Part shown: positions 47,670 through 60,200 of the stretch, one piece after another | Layout of the letters: each line of letters opens with the position of its first letter | Position numbering within the stretch: position 1 is the first letter of the stretch | Assembly (NCBI GenBank): GCA_002270565.1 | Contig: NQMI01000003.1 | Coordinates: 675,331-739,330, forward strand | Reading direction: 5' to 3' | DNA: 64,000 bases | From: Stenocarpella maydis | Taxonomy: Eukaryota; Ascomycota; Sordariomycetes; Diaporthales; Diaporthaceae | Notes under the pieces: model-generated | Databases searched by the model: none | What the model was told of the DNA's origin: nothing | The model's input: only the letters and a program-made list of their open reading frames with translations | Made by a program: the position numbers and the translations under genes

Positions 47670-50600
47670 TCATGTGGATGGTCCACCCTCCTTGCCGCTC
47701 AAAGTAAGGCTCTCTTTAATGGCCTTCTTTAAATCCTCGTCGTCCTCGTCCGCCGCCCCCGCCAGCCCCTCGGGCTGCTTCCCCTGCGCCTTCAGCCTAC
47801 GGAACTCCTCCTCGGCCAGGCTCTGCTTCTTGACGTACTCCATGATCACTTCCTCCTCGGACCTTTCGGTCGTCCTGCGCGCCATGTCCTCCCGGTGCGC
47901 CCGCTCGGACTCTTCCATCGCCCTGCGCAGCTCCTCATCCGCTGCGCTCTCCCCGTGGCCCGCCGCGGCCTGCTGCTGCGACTCTTGCAGCGCCCGTTCG
48001 AGGTCCTCATCCTCGCCGCCATGGTACTGCTGCTGCTGCTTCTGGGCCATGACGCTCTGCCGCGCCGCCTCAGCGATCAGCGCCTCAAACTCCTCGTCTG
48101 TGATCTCTTCCGTCGCCCCAGGCCCGCCGCCTCTCTTCCCATCCGCCCGCGCTGGTGGAGCTGACGACGCAGGCTCAGATGGCCTCTGCTTCCAGTCACC
48201 CAGCTGCCTCTGCTGCTCCTGCAACCTCTGCTCCTCTGCGATCCTCCGCATCTCCTTGACGCTTGAGCGGATCTGCGCCTCAATCATGGCGTCCTCGTTG
48301 GGGTCACCGCGGGACGTCTGGCTGACCGACTCGCGGATCGCGCGCTCCATGCCGGGGTCCTCCGCAGGCTCCGCGCTGGGGCTCACGCCCGCCGCTTGCT
48401 CATTCTTGCTCCTCTTCCAAGCGTCTCTCTGCTCGTGGAGCTTCCTCCTCTCCTCCAGTGATAAGTGCCTGGTGTTCCAGAAACCAGTCTTTGGTGGGGA
48501 GTCAGGGAGCCTGCCGAGGTCCTCCTGTGACGCAGCCACTGATTGGCCAGAAGGCATTTCGCCGGCGGTCTTCTCCTTGTGTTTGAGGACGTAGAGGCCC
48601 CTCAGCTCTGCTCCCATGGAGTTGAACCGCAAGATGATATCTCGCATCTCTTGGGCGTTAGCTGAGCGAAGATCGGCCTGCCCTTGTATTATCCGCGAGG
48701 TGACCACGTATCTGTCCACGCTGTGGTGGAATTTGGATCTGATTTCTGCGTGCACGCCTTTCATCATGTAGGCAGGTATTGACCAGATTCCTATAAGGCA
48801 GGGTTAGTACTGCGACATCGCGGATTGAGCTAGCCATAATTCTCTTACCAGCGGCAGGCTTGAGGATCAGTCCGCCTATGCCCTTGCCGACACCCTTAAT
48901 GAATCCCTGGCCGCCCTCCTTCTGAGCTCCTTTGTACGGCTGCGTTACCAAGCCCGAAACGCCGTCATAGAAACCAAGGCCGAGCTCTTTCCAAGCAACC
49001 ACAACTCCACTGCCAATTCCAGTGACTTTGTCCGGTTTGCGGATGGTCTCGTCGTTGTACAGTCGAGGCGCATTGCGGAATCCCTTGGCCAGACCCATAC
49101 AGAAGTTCATCGGTGACTTGAATCCGGTCTCGACGATACGCGAGACGTTCTTGCCGGTGTCAAGGCCCATTCCAAGCGCGGCCTCTACGTCGAGGTTCTT
49201 CTTCGGCTTGCCTGCTTGAGATGGAGGAGGAACTTCCGAGCTGGTAGGAGATCTGCCAGGGGTCCGCGGCCCGCTGGGCGACTGTAGCGTGGAGCCTCCC
49301 AGAATAGATGGATCTCTGGAGCTAGATGCGTCCGACTGCGATGGGGGGCTCAGGAGCGCGGACGGCGGGGCAGACCAGGCGCTTGAGCTGTCGGAAGGGA
49401 GCGTGAGTTGAGACGAGGATGCAGCGTCGTTCAATGTGGTGGAGCTCTCATCCTTCTTGGGAGTGACTGATCCACTTGAGGATTTCTTGACAGTCTTGTA
49501 CCAATCTCTCGGTATGTCGCCGATGGCCATGGCGATGCTGCCCATGTCGCCTACCAGAGCCGCCGTCACGGCGGAGATGGGGTCCCATGGCTGCTCCTCT
49601 GTGTCGTGCTCTTGTGGCCGGTACCTAGCACACCTGTTAGCAACCTAGAAACACAAAACAGGAAACAGAAGACCCACAGCTTCAGATCTGCATAGCGCAA
49701 CAGTCCGTCTTTCACAAGCACAGCAGCTGCAAGAGCACTCAGCCGGACCTTGGTCCGTCTGATGCGCCAGACAGCCGTGCGACTAGGGGCGATGGAACAC
49801 CGCAGCTTGTCGTAATCAAGCTGATCGTGGAAGGCCTTTGCTCCTTGGTCCGTGCCCTTCTCCTGCCTGATCTTCTCACCGAGCTCCTTGGCCCTTGCTT
49901 GCGTCTCGGGCCTCAGAGCCGAGATGATGGCTTCGGCGAGCTTCTCCGCAGTTAACTGCTTGTAAGGGATGGGTGCCGGGCCAGCACCGGCCTTCGCGAT
50001 CATGGCGCCCCAGAACGGTTGGTCACCGAAGAACGGGACAACAACGGTCGGCGTCCCCGTCTTGATACCGGCTGCTGAGGTTCCGGCACCACCGTGGTGG
50101 ACGACACAGGATACCTTCTTGAAGAGCCAGTCGTGCGGACAGTTGCCCAGCATGAAGACGCCTTCAGGAATACCGACAGAGTCGGCCCCGATGCCGCCCC
50201 AACCCTTGGAGACGAGGGCTCGGACCCCTGCCTGAGTCACGGCGTCGAAAATCATTCTCGTGAGCTTGTTAGGGTCATCGACAACGATGGAGCCGAAACC
50301 GATGTACACGGGGGGTGGGCCGTTCTCAAGGAAGGCAGCTAGTTCGGGCTCAGGCGTGTAGGAAGTGGCCAGGTCGAGGAAGTAGAAGCCCGGGATCGAA
50401 ATTTCGCGGCCCCAGTCATTGGGTTTCGGGATCAGTGCTGGAGACCAACAATATGTCGTCGGGATTCGCAGGCGCGACAGTAGTCCCGGTGCCCAAATCA
50501 GAGACAGTGGCTCGAGATCTAGCACCTTGGTTCGGAAGCGGTTGATGACATCTCCCAGTCCTTGCCACGTCATCATCTCTACCAGTGCATAAGAGACAAA

Positions 50601-51635
50601 ATTTGTCATCACGTCGTCAGTATCAGTGCTCTGAATGTTTGCCAGGGGGTGCGGAAAAGCTCGCGTAGGTGACCATGGCATAGTGAACATTATATGCAGC
50701 GGTATGCCCATCTTCTCGGCGATGTGGATATGCCCAAAGCTAGGCGGGTTCGCAATGATTGCATCAGCGACAAAGGGCTTGTCCTCGGGGTTTCCGGGAA
50801 GGCTGAAGTCGTCCCCAATAGGCTCGTCGGCCAGGTCTGTCTCGACTGGAGGGCCGAGGCCATTACCGGCCTCGATGCAGGACCGCCAGCACCCGAGCAC
50901 AATTTGTTCAATGCCCTTGCGCCGTTTGGTGACCTCGCCGCTCTTGAGAGCATCGATGCCCGGCATGAGGCCAGGGTTCTTGACCATGAAGGCCATGAGT
51001 TCGGCCGGGTCTCCTCCGATGGCGAAGAACTCGAGCCCGTTCTCCTCGACGAACTTCTGGAAGGTGGCATGGGTCGCGATCCGCACTCTGTGCCCGTAAG
51101 TATCCTTCAGAACCTTGCCCAGCGCAACGAATGGCTGGACATCGCCGCGCGAACCGACGATCTGGATGACCAGATTCAGCTTGGGAGGGGGTGTTTGACC
51201 AGGCAGGCCACCCAGACTGGGCGGGATGTATGCCGGTGGCAAAGGCCCCGAGGGGATCTTCTCAGAGGGAAGAAGTTGACCCTTCAAGGCCGGGGCCAAG
51301 AGCTGAGACAGCCTCCGGTCGGTCTGGCTAATGTTGATATTGACACGGCCATCATCTGAGTGAGAGCTTTAGCGGGGTGCCTTGCGTAGCTTTGGAAGAG
51401 ACCGTTTTCGCGGGTGCAGCTCACCTGTGACAGCAGCACCAGCTTTAAACCCGTCTTGCGACAGACTCAGTTGATCGTGGACATCACCATACGCAGGGGG
51501 CGCTTCGTCACTGGCGCCCAGGTCCAGGGGGCTGCTCGCGTTGTCGTGGGTGTAGTTGAAGCCGTCCGAGACCGCAGCAGCCTGCCGCAAGGTAGACTGC
51601 CGGGACAGATCCCCAGGGTTGTACTTCTCGACCAT
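47670..51635 (-). CDS. GT28/sterol-glucosyltransferase-like protein with VPS13/ATG2-like and UIM-like C-terminus
   Basis: Four exons (51425-51635, 49678-51355, 48849-49624, 47670-48790) join in consistent phase to 1261 residues. The GT28 N-terminal domain starts at about 129 (LNLVIQIVGSRGDVQPF), and the UDP-sugar-binding domain includes NCPHDWLF, HHGGAGTSAAG (about 489) and FFGDQPFWG. This is the core of UDP-glucose:sterol glucosyltransferases, but the PH/GRAM domains of Atg26 are absent. Residues about 790-920 (GLGFYDGVSGLVTQPYKGAQ, KGVGKGIGGLILKPAAG) resemble the amphipathic C-terminal region of VPS13/ATG2. The last 230 residues contain UIM-like helices (MERAIRESVSQ, LERALQESQQ, LRRAMEESERA, LKKAIKESL). 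The acceptor is unknown; a membrane-contact or ubiquitin-linked lipid glycosylation role is inference. Confidence 0.88.
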
Positions 51636-53102
51636 GGCGCTCGTGCTCGTGCTCGTGCTCGAGTCCCAGGTTCCACTTCAAGGCGAAAAGGCCCTGTGAA
51701 GGAGAAGGAAGCGATACCGAGTCAACGTGGGCCGGGTGTATAAAAGACGACCTGCCAAGCCCTGGTACTGGAACCCTGGTATCTATCTGGTGGGTGCAGG
51801 AAATCGAAGAATAGGAGAGCCGACTTGAAATCAGACCATGGAGAAAGCTGGCAAGCAGCGATCGTCACGCGAAGCCCAGTGTAGTTCAGGCAGGGACGTC
51901 ACCGGCTGGGGGGGGGNNNNNNNNNNNNNNNNNNNNGGGGGGGTGGGTTGCAATGGAGGGGTCGGCTTGGTTGGTTTGCAGTCGTTGCCCAAGACCGATA
52001 TTGTAGACTGTTTTGTTAGTGGGAACCTTGGAAAGCTTGGTTAGGGGCAACCTCTGGGGACACAGGCAAGGCCAGCTTCATTTATTACCGCGCAGGTCAA
52101 GCTGCATATGCCTGTGCCTGGTGGACTTCGTCGCGCAAGGTGGACAAGGAACATTCGACCTCAGCTCCGTCTTGGCTCCACCTGCCCGTCTGCTATTCCA
52201 AACGTCTTACGGCCGAGTCCCTGTTCCCTAGGCCGCTGCGGCGCCAGGCTATGACGACGTTTGGTGTGGCGCTGCACCACTATATCAAGCTCTGGGCTCA
52301 GCATGCTGGCCAATCACCCTGCGCCATATACGAGTCACCCAGATAATCGTTTGCGCGTACAGTATACGCTTAGGCGAGGACTATACGAGCTACATAAAAC
52401 TTGGACTACATTCTACCACCGTCCTGCGCCGTAGTAGGAGAATAGACCAGGAAGCTTATTGCGTAGCTTGGAATCCTCCGGCAACGGGTCGCAGAAAATA
52501 GACGAGAACAAATCGCTTGCACATGTAATCCGAACCCGTCGGACCATGCACCAGGCCACGGTGTAGGGGAAGGTTGTTAGCTGGGACGGTCCGGCCCATG
52601 ACCACCTCCGTATCCGTCGGGTCAGCCTTGACATATTGTTTTCATGCCTCAAATTAAGGCTGCGATATCAGTAGGCTACTACTGCGCGTATTTGTATCAG
52701 CACAACAGGAAGAGGATCGTAGCATCGTTCGGCGAGGACTCTCAGCAGCCTTCCAGACCTTTATGGCTTGGAGCACATGGGCAGTTACCCGCTCGAGGCT
52801 GCAAGAAACCACCATTGCACGGCAAGCAGATATTTGCGGTGTGGTCCGGTATCATTCCCAAGTGTAGTTCCAATTCAAGTGCCCGCAGCCCATCTGCCGC
52901 CTAAAATATACATCTCGTGCTAGCGAGGATCTTCGGCCGTATTATTGCTGCAGAATAAAAGTGGCGCTGTTCCTCATGTCTAGCCCCGTTTCTTGATCGC
53001 GGCAACTGTCGTCCAGCCAGCGATACCTCGTACGTTGCCGTTCCACACCAATCTCGCGAAGGACTGAGTGTCCAATACCCACGATAATCCATCGGTGACC
53101 AT
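51636..53102. other. Intergenic region with an assembly gap
   Basis: Promoter side of the glycosyltransferase gene and 3' side of Sec61-beta. It contains the G-run-flanked gap described separately. A minus-strand frame of about 79 codons at 52413-52652 is not recognised. Confidence 0.45.
51917..51936. other. Assembly gap (20 N)
   Basis: Twenty N bases lie between G homopolymers (51908-51916 and 51937-51943), so sequencing probably failed in a long poly-G tract. The true gap length is unknown. Confidence 0.98.
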
Positions 53103-53980
53103 CTAGCTCGAGAACTTCCGCGTGATCTTTGCAATGACTGCGAAGGGGTCAGCACGGCCGAGATCCTGGTATCATACGGGGACAACTTACTGTGAAGGGC
53201 CACGACAGAGAAGATGAAGACTAGAGACAGAACCAGCACGACCACAGGGTCAACCTTGAGACCGGGAGACTCGTCGGTGTACAGTCCTAGAGTAGAAAAG
53301 AGGTTAGTCATTAATTCGCCATTTGAGTCGAAGATTTCCTGGATAACGCCACTCGTTCCTTATCCACCATGTATCTCGACCGATCCGCGCCGGAGTTGCA
53401 GCCCAACATCGCCGCACAGATCGTTCTGCTCTCTCGACCACCACGGGGCATGTGTCGTAAAGCCACAAAATCAGGACGAGAGGAACAGGGCGCATGGCGA
53501 GTATTGAATGGCTCGTGGGCCATCATGAAAACAAGTCCAGTTGTGTGATATGCACTACTTGAATCGGGGAAGGTCAGGGCAATCCGTACTTAGCATCGTC
53601 GAGCTACTCCCGCCGGCACCAGCCGAGCGGGTGCTGTTCGGCCTAGCATTGGCGATCTTCTCCTTCTGGTCGGCAGCAGCGCGCCTGCGGATCACGGCAC
53701 GGGCTCCGCCTGGTGGTGGAGGGGAGTCCGGGCGGGCGGTGGACTGGCCGGAGGCGGGAGGGGAGTTGACGGGAGATGTGGAACGAGGGGAAGACTGTTG
53801 CACGGGGAAGAATCCATTGTTAGCGACCAAGGACAAGTTTCGAGAAACTTGGAGCAGGAGATCATATATGGTGGTGATGGCGGCGCGGTAGAGCATCAGT
53901 TGAGGATGGGGATGGATGCGCCCGGCGCATCTGCTCAATGGGTCGCAATGCATGTCTTTGGGGAGGGGAGGGCGTACCAT
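53103..53980 (-). CDS. sbh1: Sec61-beta (Sbh1) translocon subunit
   Basis: Four exons are proposed: 53978-53980 (only the ATG), 53590-53794, 53191-53286 and 53103-53137, giving 112 residues. The first intron (GTACGC donor, 183 nt, CTAAC branch) begins directly after the start codon. The second is long (303 nt) with a strong GACTAAC branch. The protein reads SSPRSTSPVNSPPASG, PGGARAVIRRRAAADQKEK, then AGAGGSSSTMLRLYTDESPG and the tail-anchor helix VDPVVVLVLSLVFIFSVVAL. It ends HIIAKITRKFSS. These are hallmark Sec61-beta sequences. Role: tail-anchored ER protein of the Sec61 protein-conducting channel. The match of all three splices to the family makes the single-codon first exon credible. Confidence 0.94.
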
Positions 53981-55659
53981 TTTGACCGAGTCTGATTAAA
54001 CGTGTAAAGAATGAGGTGCGTCAAGAGAATGGAGAAGTGCAGGTACAATCGTCTGTTGGGCTATTGGTTGGTGAGCTCGAAGGAGTGGTCTGGCTCGCTG
54101 TCGGTGTGATGGTGTCGCATGGATTGGAGCTCGCCTTCAAATGGCTGACTTGCAGGTTCGGTCCCTAGAAATTCATTCAAACAGGTGTCTTCAATTGTAA
54201 GCGCAGGGCAGTTTGCCTCTACTGCAGGGCCAAGAGGGAGACCGACGCTAGCCAGATACAGCGAGACGACAAAGCACCAACGACAGCTGGCAGGCCGGTC
54301 GGTCGGCCTAGGTTCATCCGCCCTCGCCCAGGTTGGCTCTGTGTAGGCCAGCCGTCCAGGACCACCCCTGTTCCCATCCGGAAAGCAGCACCCTATAATT
54401 ATGAAGCCTTTTTTATTTTTTATTTTTATTTTTAAATTTTTTATTCTACTTTTGACTCCACATGGGGATCTGCAAGGCTGGCCAGTCTTGCCAGCTTTCG
54501 CTGTTCCGGAAAGCCTCTCGACAGCGGCACGTCTGACCTCGCTCGTCCTTGAACATGGTCGCGTTGTCAGCTCCACCTAGCTCCTCGCCAGTGATGTAGG
54601 ATAAGCCTCGATCGCCATGCGTGCCACTGCCTATTTGATATGACACTGATTCTCCGCATTGTGACCCCGGCTCGCCCAGGTACGCGGTCCGGCACGACCC
54701 CTCCTGGGTGCCTCTTTCGTCCCTGCTGTGCTCCCTAGTTCAACATTCATTGCCACGTCCTACCCGTCTCGTTCAGGTCCTGCCATGCACGCAATGTCAA
54801 GACGCTCAGTGACACAAGCAAGCACAAAACGCTCGGTCAGAGCAGCCAAGGTGGAACGACAAATAAGGTTCACAGCACTATAGAATTCCCTGACTGTCTG
54901 CTCGCAGACATCTGTGTCTCCTTCTCTTGTATATGTAAAGTAAGCAAACAGCGGTGACGCTGGGGAATGGTGAATCGACAAATGAAAATAGAAAGGTTGA
55001 GTTTTCCTGCAGCCGGAAAAACATGTTGGGTAATAGAAGCCTCAGAAATGCCAAATGCCTGCCAGCCTGTTCGCTTATTCCTCCTTTTACACGCGCAAGT
55101 CGTCAGGTCCCTCGCCCCCATCTTCTGGCGCCGAGGCACAGGTAACGGTAGTAAAGGTCGGTGTGTTCTCGTTTGGTCCCTTCTCGCTCTCTCCCCCCTT
55201 TCAGAGGTTCGAGGCTCTCCTTGTTCAACAGAAATTGCTCGCCGGGCCACTGCGCCCACCACCGCCTCCCACCACCTCTCCCGTGTCCATTCGCTGACCT
55301 GCTCCGAGCATCATCCCCAGAAGGGGCGTACGCGGGAAGTTCCGGTTCACCTGGAGTTCTTGTCTAGAACCCAGTCCTCTCTTCCTCTCCCTTAGATTCT
55401 TGCTCCAGGCTGGCAGGACATCGCTGCGAGAGCCTTACTATTTATATGCATTAAACAGTAGAGGTCTATACCAGTCGCGACTGGCGATGCACTTCCCAAC
55501 GCCTTCCGCTATGAGCAAACTCGAAAACACTGACACAACATAACGCGTTGTCCCCTGCGTGACGATGGTGTACCTCGTATGAAGTGGGGATATCGGATTG
55601 TCGCAGGTGGCAGGCGCGGAGGTGGGTGGAAAATAGAACATAGAAAAGTATTAACTCTC
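53981..55659. other. Intergenic region, no gene supported
   Basis: Between the Sec61-beta start and the psr1 stop. It contains a T/A-rich low-complexity tract at about 54410-54446. Open frames up to 171 codons (54061-54576 minus) cross that tract and have no family resemblance. Confidence 0.45.
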
Positions 55660-57235
55660 TCAAAGAGTCACGTCGAGGACGAGGCTGACGTCTTGCACGT
55701 TCGAGCCGGCAAGGTCTTCAAGGACGGGTATCAAGTCTAGGAGCTCGTTATCGTGCGCGTCGGAAAACCAGCTGCTTATAGGTACGGCATGTTGTGGGTG
55801 GAAAATGTAAGATGTGGGAGAGTTGTCGATGATGATAGTGTCTTTCAGGTCTCGACCGATCTTGGCCAGGTCCTTTACGTAGTTGCCGCCGTGGTTGTGG
55901 CAGCTCTCCCGGAATAATCTGTGGTGGACGACACCATGAATGTCCAGTTGGTCCAACAGAGGGTCGCCGTACTGTGTATGCCGTCAGCAGAGGCAATGAT
56001 ACATGCAATAGCACAGGAAAAACGTACCTTGGACACCGACGCCGTGAACACAACAACCTCGTAGAGTTCGCCTACCCTCTTCATAAACTGGTCTACGCCT
56101 GGCCGCTTGATCACGTAGACGTTGTGATAGTTGCCCTCAATTTCCACGGGTATCGTGAAATCGGCTTGGTGGAGGATCTAATTTCTGTCAGCACTAGACT
56201 AGCCACCCACGCAGAGAATGTATTTACCTTGAAAGAGCTGTGGACCAAAGTCTCGTCCAGATCGAGCACCAGGCACTTCCTGCCCTTGAAATGTGGCTGT
56301 ATTGGGGGCAACAAGGCGTCTTGCGGTGGTTGCTCGAACGCAGCGACCAAGCCGCTCTCGTTCTGAGGCGCGTCGGGTGCCTCTGGCATGGGAGCAGATG
56401 GAGGCGGCGGGACTTCGGTGTCAACGGGTTGTGGTGGCTCGGGCGCCTGGAGTGCAGCAGCGTCCACCATCTCGGTATCGCCATCACCGTCCTTGGCAGC
56501 AGGAGGTGCCGAAGCTGAGGCCCCGGCCTCGGGTTCGTGCGAGCGAGGGGGATCGACAGTCACTGTTGGGGCCGTTCCTATCAGTGTCGATTGTTTCGAT
56601 TCCTCTGCGAGGGTTGACTGGTCCTGGGTCGTGGTTCCCGAAATCCTCTTCGCCCTAGAGGGCTCAGGAGGATTTTGTGTTTGTAACACATCCTTCTCCT
56701 GCGCCTGGGATTTACTAGCGGCGGTGTGCTCAGATGGCGTCTGCGCCCTTCGGCTGGCCGTTGTTGGTCGCGGGGGCAGCTTCTCGACCTTGTGCGTCGG
56801 GGCATCCGCGGGTTCGTTGTCCACCACATGGGCATCGTCAGGGACGCCGCAGCAGAATAAGGACAGCAGGCCGCCCTTCTTCTTCCGTTGGACTGGCGGG
56901 CTGGAAGAGTTTGGCGCCGAGTTGCCAGTAGTTGCGGCCTGTCCAGCATCGACAGCTGATCGGTTGCTGGACACACTTCCGTTCCTGTGGCGACCCATAA
57001 TGCTTGCCTTTGACTCTTTCGAGCGCCCACCGATGCTATCTCTGGATTCGCTCGCAGTCGCTCCGCTCAGCCCGGTGGAGGTGGGTGACGACTGGCGTTT
57101 TTTGGACGATGATCTGGAAGGAACCTTCAACAGGCGACCCTTCTTGGAGGATGACCCGTCCCCTGCAGATGCGGTTTCTTTTTCTCTTGAGCTGTCGTAG
57201 ACGTCTTGGGGTTTATCGATTAGGTCTCGGGACAT
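55660..57235 (-). CDS. psr1: Psr1/Nem1-type (NIF/FCP1-like) phosphatase
   Basis: Three exons (56228-57235, 56028-56177, 55660-55971) with introns of 50 and 56 nt encode 489 residues. The N-terminal 310 residues are disordered and Ser/Pro-rich. They contain a basic stretch followed by LLSLFCCG (Cys128-Cys129), a likely palmitoylation site that fits the plasma-membrane anchoring of Psr1. The catalytic FCP1-homology domain begins [15 protein letters not shown] (Asp325 and Asp327) and continues across both splices: [65 protein letters not shown] and [15 protein letters not shown]. Role in yeast: protein phosphatase acting with Whi2 in the general stress response. Unlike yeast Psr1, the Cys pair is internal rather than at the N-terminus. 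Confidence 0.93.
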
Positions 57236-60200
57236 TTCGCCGTTTGAGGTCGATGTTGGGATCTACACTGGCAGCTGGGATCTAGCCTACGATCACATCG
57301 ATCAGCATTGAGGAAGAGCAGGTGAATTCGACAGCGAGGCTGGAGCGCGCGCGAGATGATCGACGACATCTCCCTGGGCGACATTCCCAGTCGACTTGTC
57401 GTTGTGAATGCCGAGGGCCTGGCCCAGAGCTGATTCGGGGATTGGTCCCAGGGAGCGCAATGCATTGATTGTCTCAGGGGCGACGAGATGGTGAGCTGGT
57501 GTAGAAGGGAGGGCCGTGGGCAGCGCGGGAGGCCATGGCGAGGATCTGGGCGAGAAGAGGGAAGGAGAGAGAGAACCCGGGGGGAATGCTCACGTACCTC
57601 TGTTGTAGTCGCAGTCAACCGGGGCTCCCAACTGCGTACAAAGGTCCCAAAGCTGTTTCGACCGTCGCAGGGCTTGGAGGTGGCGCCAATTCAGGTTTGT
57701 CGACGACGATGTTGTCGAGAATGAGCAGTTTGGGTTGTGGTCAAGTATGTTGGAGATGTTTCTCGAGTAAGCAAGTTGTGTAATTTCGAGCTCGCAGATT
57801 CGACAAGGGGCTGATCTCGGTCGGGAGATGAGGGTGCCGCTCGCGCGCCAAAAGGAGGTCGAACGGGGGGCTGATGATGCCGTGGTTGCACCCTTGGGGG
57901 CGCGTGGGCAGGTTAGAGCGGACCGAACGCCAGCCCAAGTCTCATTTGGCTTGCAAGCACGAGGGACGGTTCCCAGGCCACAGGACAGGACCGAAGTATG
58001 GGCAGGGCAGGGCAGGACAGGACAGGACAGGACAGTTGCAAAGCTGCATCGCCCGTCGGCCAGAAGGGATCCTGGGCTTTGGAGGTACGCAGTGACAGCA
58101 GAGCAGTGGATGGGGAAAGGAGCTCTGGAGGTTGAAGAAGGGTATCGGATCGGAGGCTGAAGAAGTCTAGCAGCAGAAGCGAGATTGGGCCAGCATCCAA
58201 AGAAAGACGGACCTGGGAGATGGGCCTGGCAGGGTGGATGGGTGGATGGGTGGATGCCAGATGGGTGGATGGGCAGGCAAATTGCGGTACACTCCATAGC
58301 TGCACAGGTTAGCTGCTAGATAACGCTCCCCGGCCGGGAGAAAAGGACGTCTTGCCAAATTCCGCCTAAGGGGGTGTGGTGCCGCCTGGTGAGTGGCTTG
58401 AGCAGACACCCTACTGTCCAGAAGCGGGCCTGGTGCCCGACTACACTAACAGCGTTGTATCTGTCCATCCAGCCCATCCCATGCATCATCCTGGGCTGCC
58501 TGGCCGTGTTTCCTCTGCAAGCTTTGGTGCCATGGCCCATCGTGTCCCGCCATGGCAGAGGGCTTTCCTTCTTGGGTGCTGGAGCTTGGGTCTGGTCTTA
58601 TTACCAACCGCAACAGGGAGATGACGCTGGGCACTAAGAGACCAGGTGGCCCATCCAGGGCTCGTTCGCACGATGCCCACGAGCCCACGTACCTGGGGCC
58701 TTCGGGCGAGCGGTGGGGTGCTCCCAGGTTATTATTATATACAGTAGTAATAACAGTAATGACATTATCCTCCTCCTACAGGATGCCCGGGGTTCGGTAG
58801 TGTCATGGTCTCGTCTCACCCGGACAACCTGGTAGGTATAGGTGCTGGGCAAATCAAATGCAGCAATATGTCGCATAGATTGGTACCCTGTCCGCCATCG
58901 CCAAACTCTGTTGCCGGCAGAGCACTTGCCTGCTTGTCATGAGCGAGCCAGTACCTAGCTAGGTAGCCTGCAGTAGAGACGGACTATTTCTGCGGCGTCC
59001 GAACATCCAATATCATGGCGTCCGTGGTCCAGCATCGGGCATCAGCCTCGCTGGTGGTGCCCTGCTCACTCCGGCACGGTAGAGATGGCAGGGGATGCGA
59101 GCGAGAGTGAGAGCCAGAGCCGGACGGCCAGTCGGCCAGTCAGTCAGTCAGTCAGTCAGTCAGCTGGCCCAGAAACCCGAGTATGGGGACGAAGCATGAC
59201 ACAATTACCCGAGGGGCCACAAGCAATTACTGTCTACCTATGAGGAGCTGCTCTTCCCAGCCTGCACAATGCACAACTTGCACAACTTGGGGGGAATAGG
59301 GGGCCTGAGAGTACCATCGATGGGACCAACGCTCGAGGGCATCTGGGCACACCAGGAAAACGCGGCGTTGCGTCCGGGGGAATGTGCTGCAGGACTGACC
59401 GCGGTACCTGATATTGATTTGGTACCCGCTGAACCCACCAGTCCACAATTGGAGCCCACGTTTGACACAGGCACGGTGGAGACAGCGGGTAGCTGAAGGC
59501 AGAGAAGCTTGTCCGGGCCTTCTAGAGATTCCCGGCATGTTGAAGGATATCTCGCAGGGTCACGAGTAGTGGTATATCGAATGTAGCCAGGATGTCAGGA
59601 TGTCAACGCGGGAGCCCCACAGCCTCTATGAACCTTTCGCAGATGCCTTGATGCTGGTGCTGATACTCACGCTCACGCTCACGCTTGGATGCTCGAGTCT
59701 GGATACCCAAAACCTGCCCTCGGAGCACATGTTCCCTTGGAGCTCTAGTGGTCGGACGGCCCGGCCAGTCACATCCCTCAGGGACACCTTGGCTGAACTC
59801 GGCAGCCGCTGCGGTCCGAAACCAGCACCAAGTGCTTGCCCCCCTTGAGATGCGGACGGATACCCGTCTGCAGAGCCGTGGCCTGTCACTGTCTTGATTG
59901 GTCCTGTTGCCGCCGAACCACCAAGCCGAGGTGCCATCCCAGGTCGTCCACCCAACGAAATGGCACACCCTTGTTCGACTTTGGATCGAGATTGTCCCTG
60001 ATTGCCTCTATGCCTGTCTCTGGACGGGGATGGCTGATGACTTGTGTATTGAGTGTGAAGATGGAACGGTACGTCGCCTACTTGAACGGCGACTGACCAC
60101 CACCAGACACACCATGGTTTAGCATGTGGTCTTTTGTCTAACTTTCGTGCACAACCGATCTCACATTTTGTCTTGCTGACTTGTGCGGTGATCGTGACGG

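Noticed and set aside
47674..48594. 306-codon plus-strand frame antisense to the glycosyltransferase C-terminus
   Set aside because: Ser/Ala/Cys-rich complement of a Glu/Arg/Ala-rich helix region; no motif.
54061..54576. 171-codon minus-strand frame upstream of Sec61-beta
   Set aside because: It runs through a low-complexity A/T tract (KIKIKNKK) and shows no domain.
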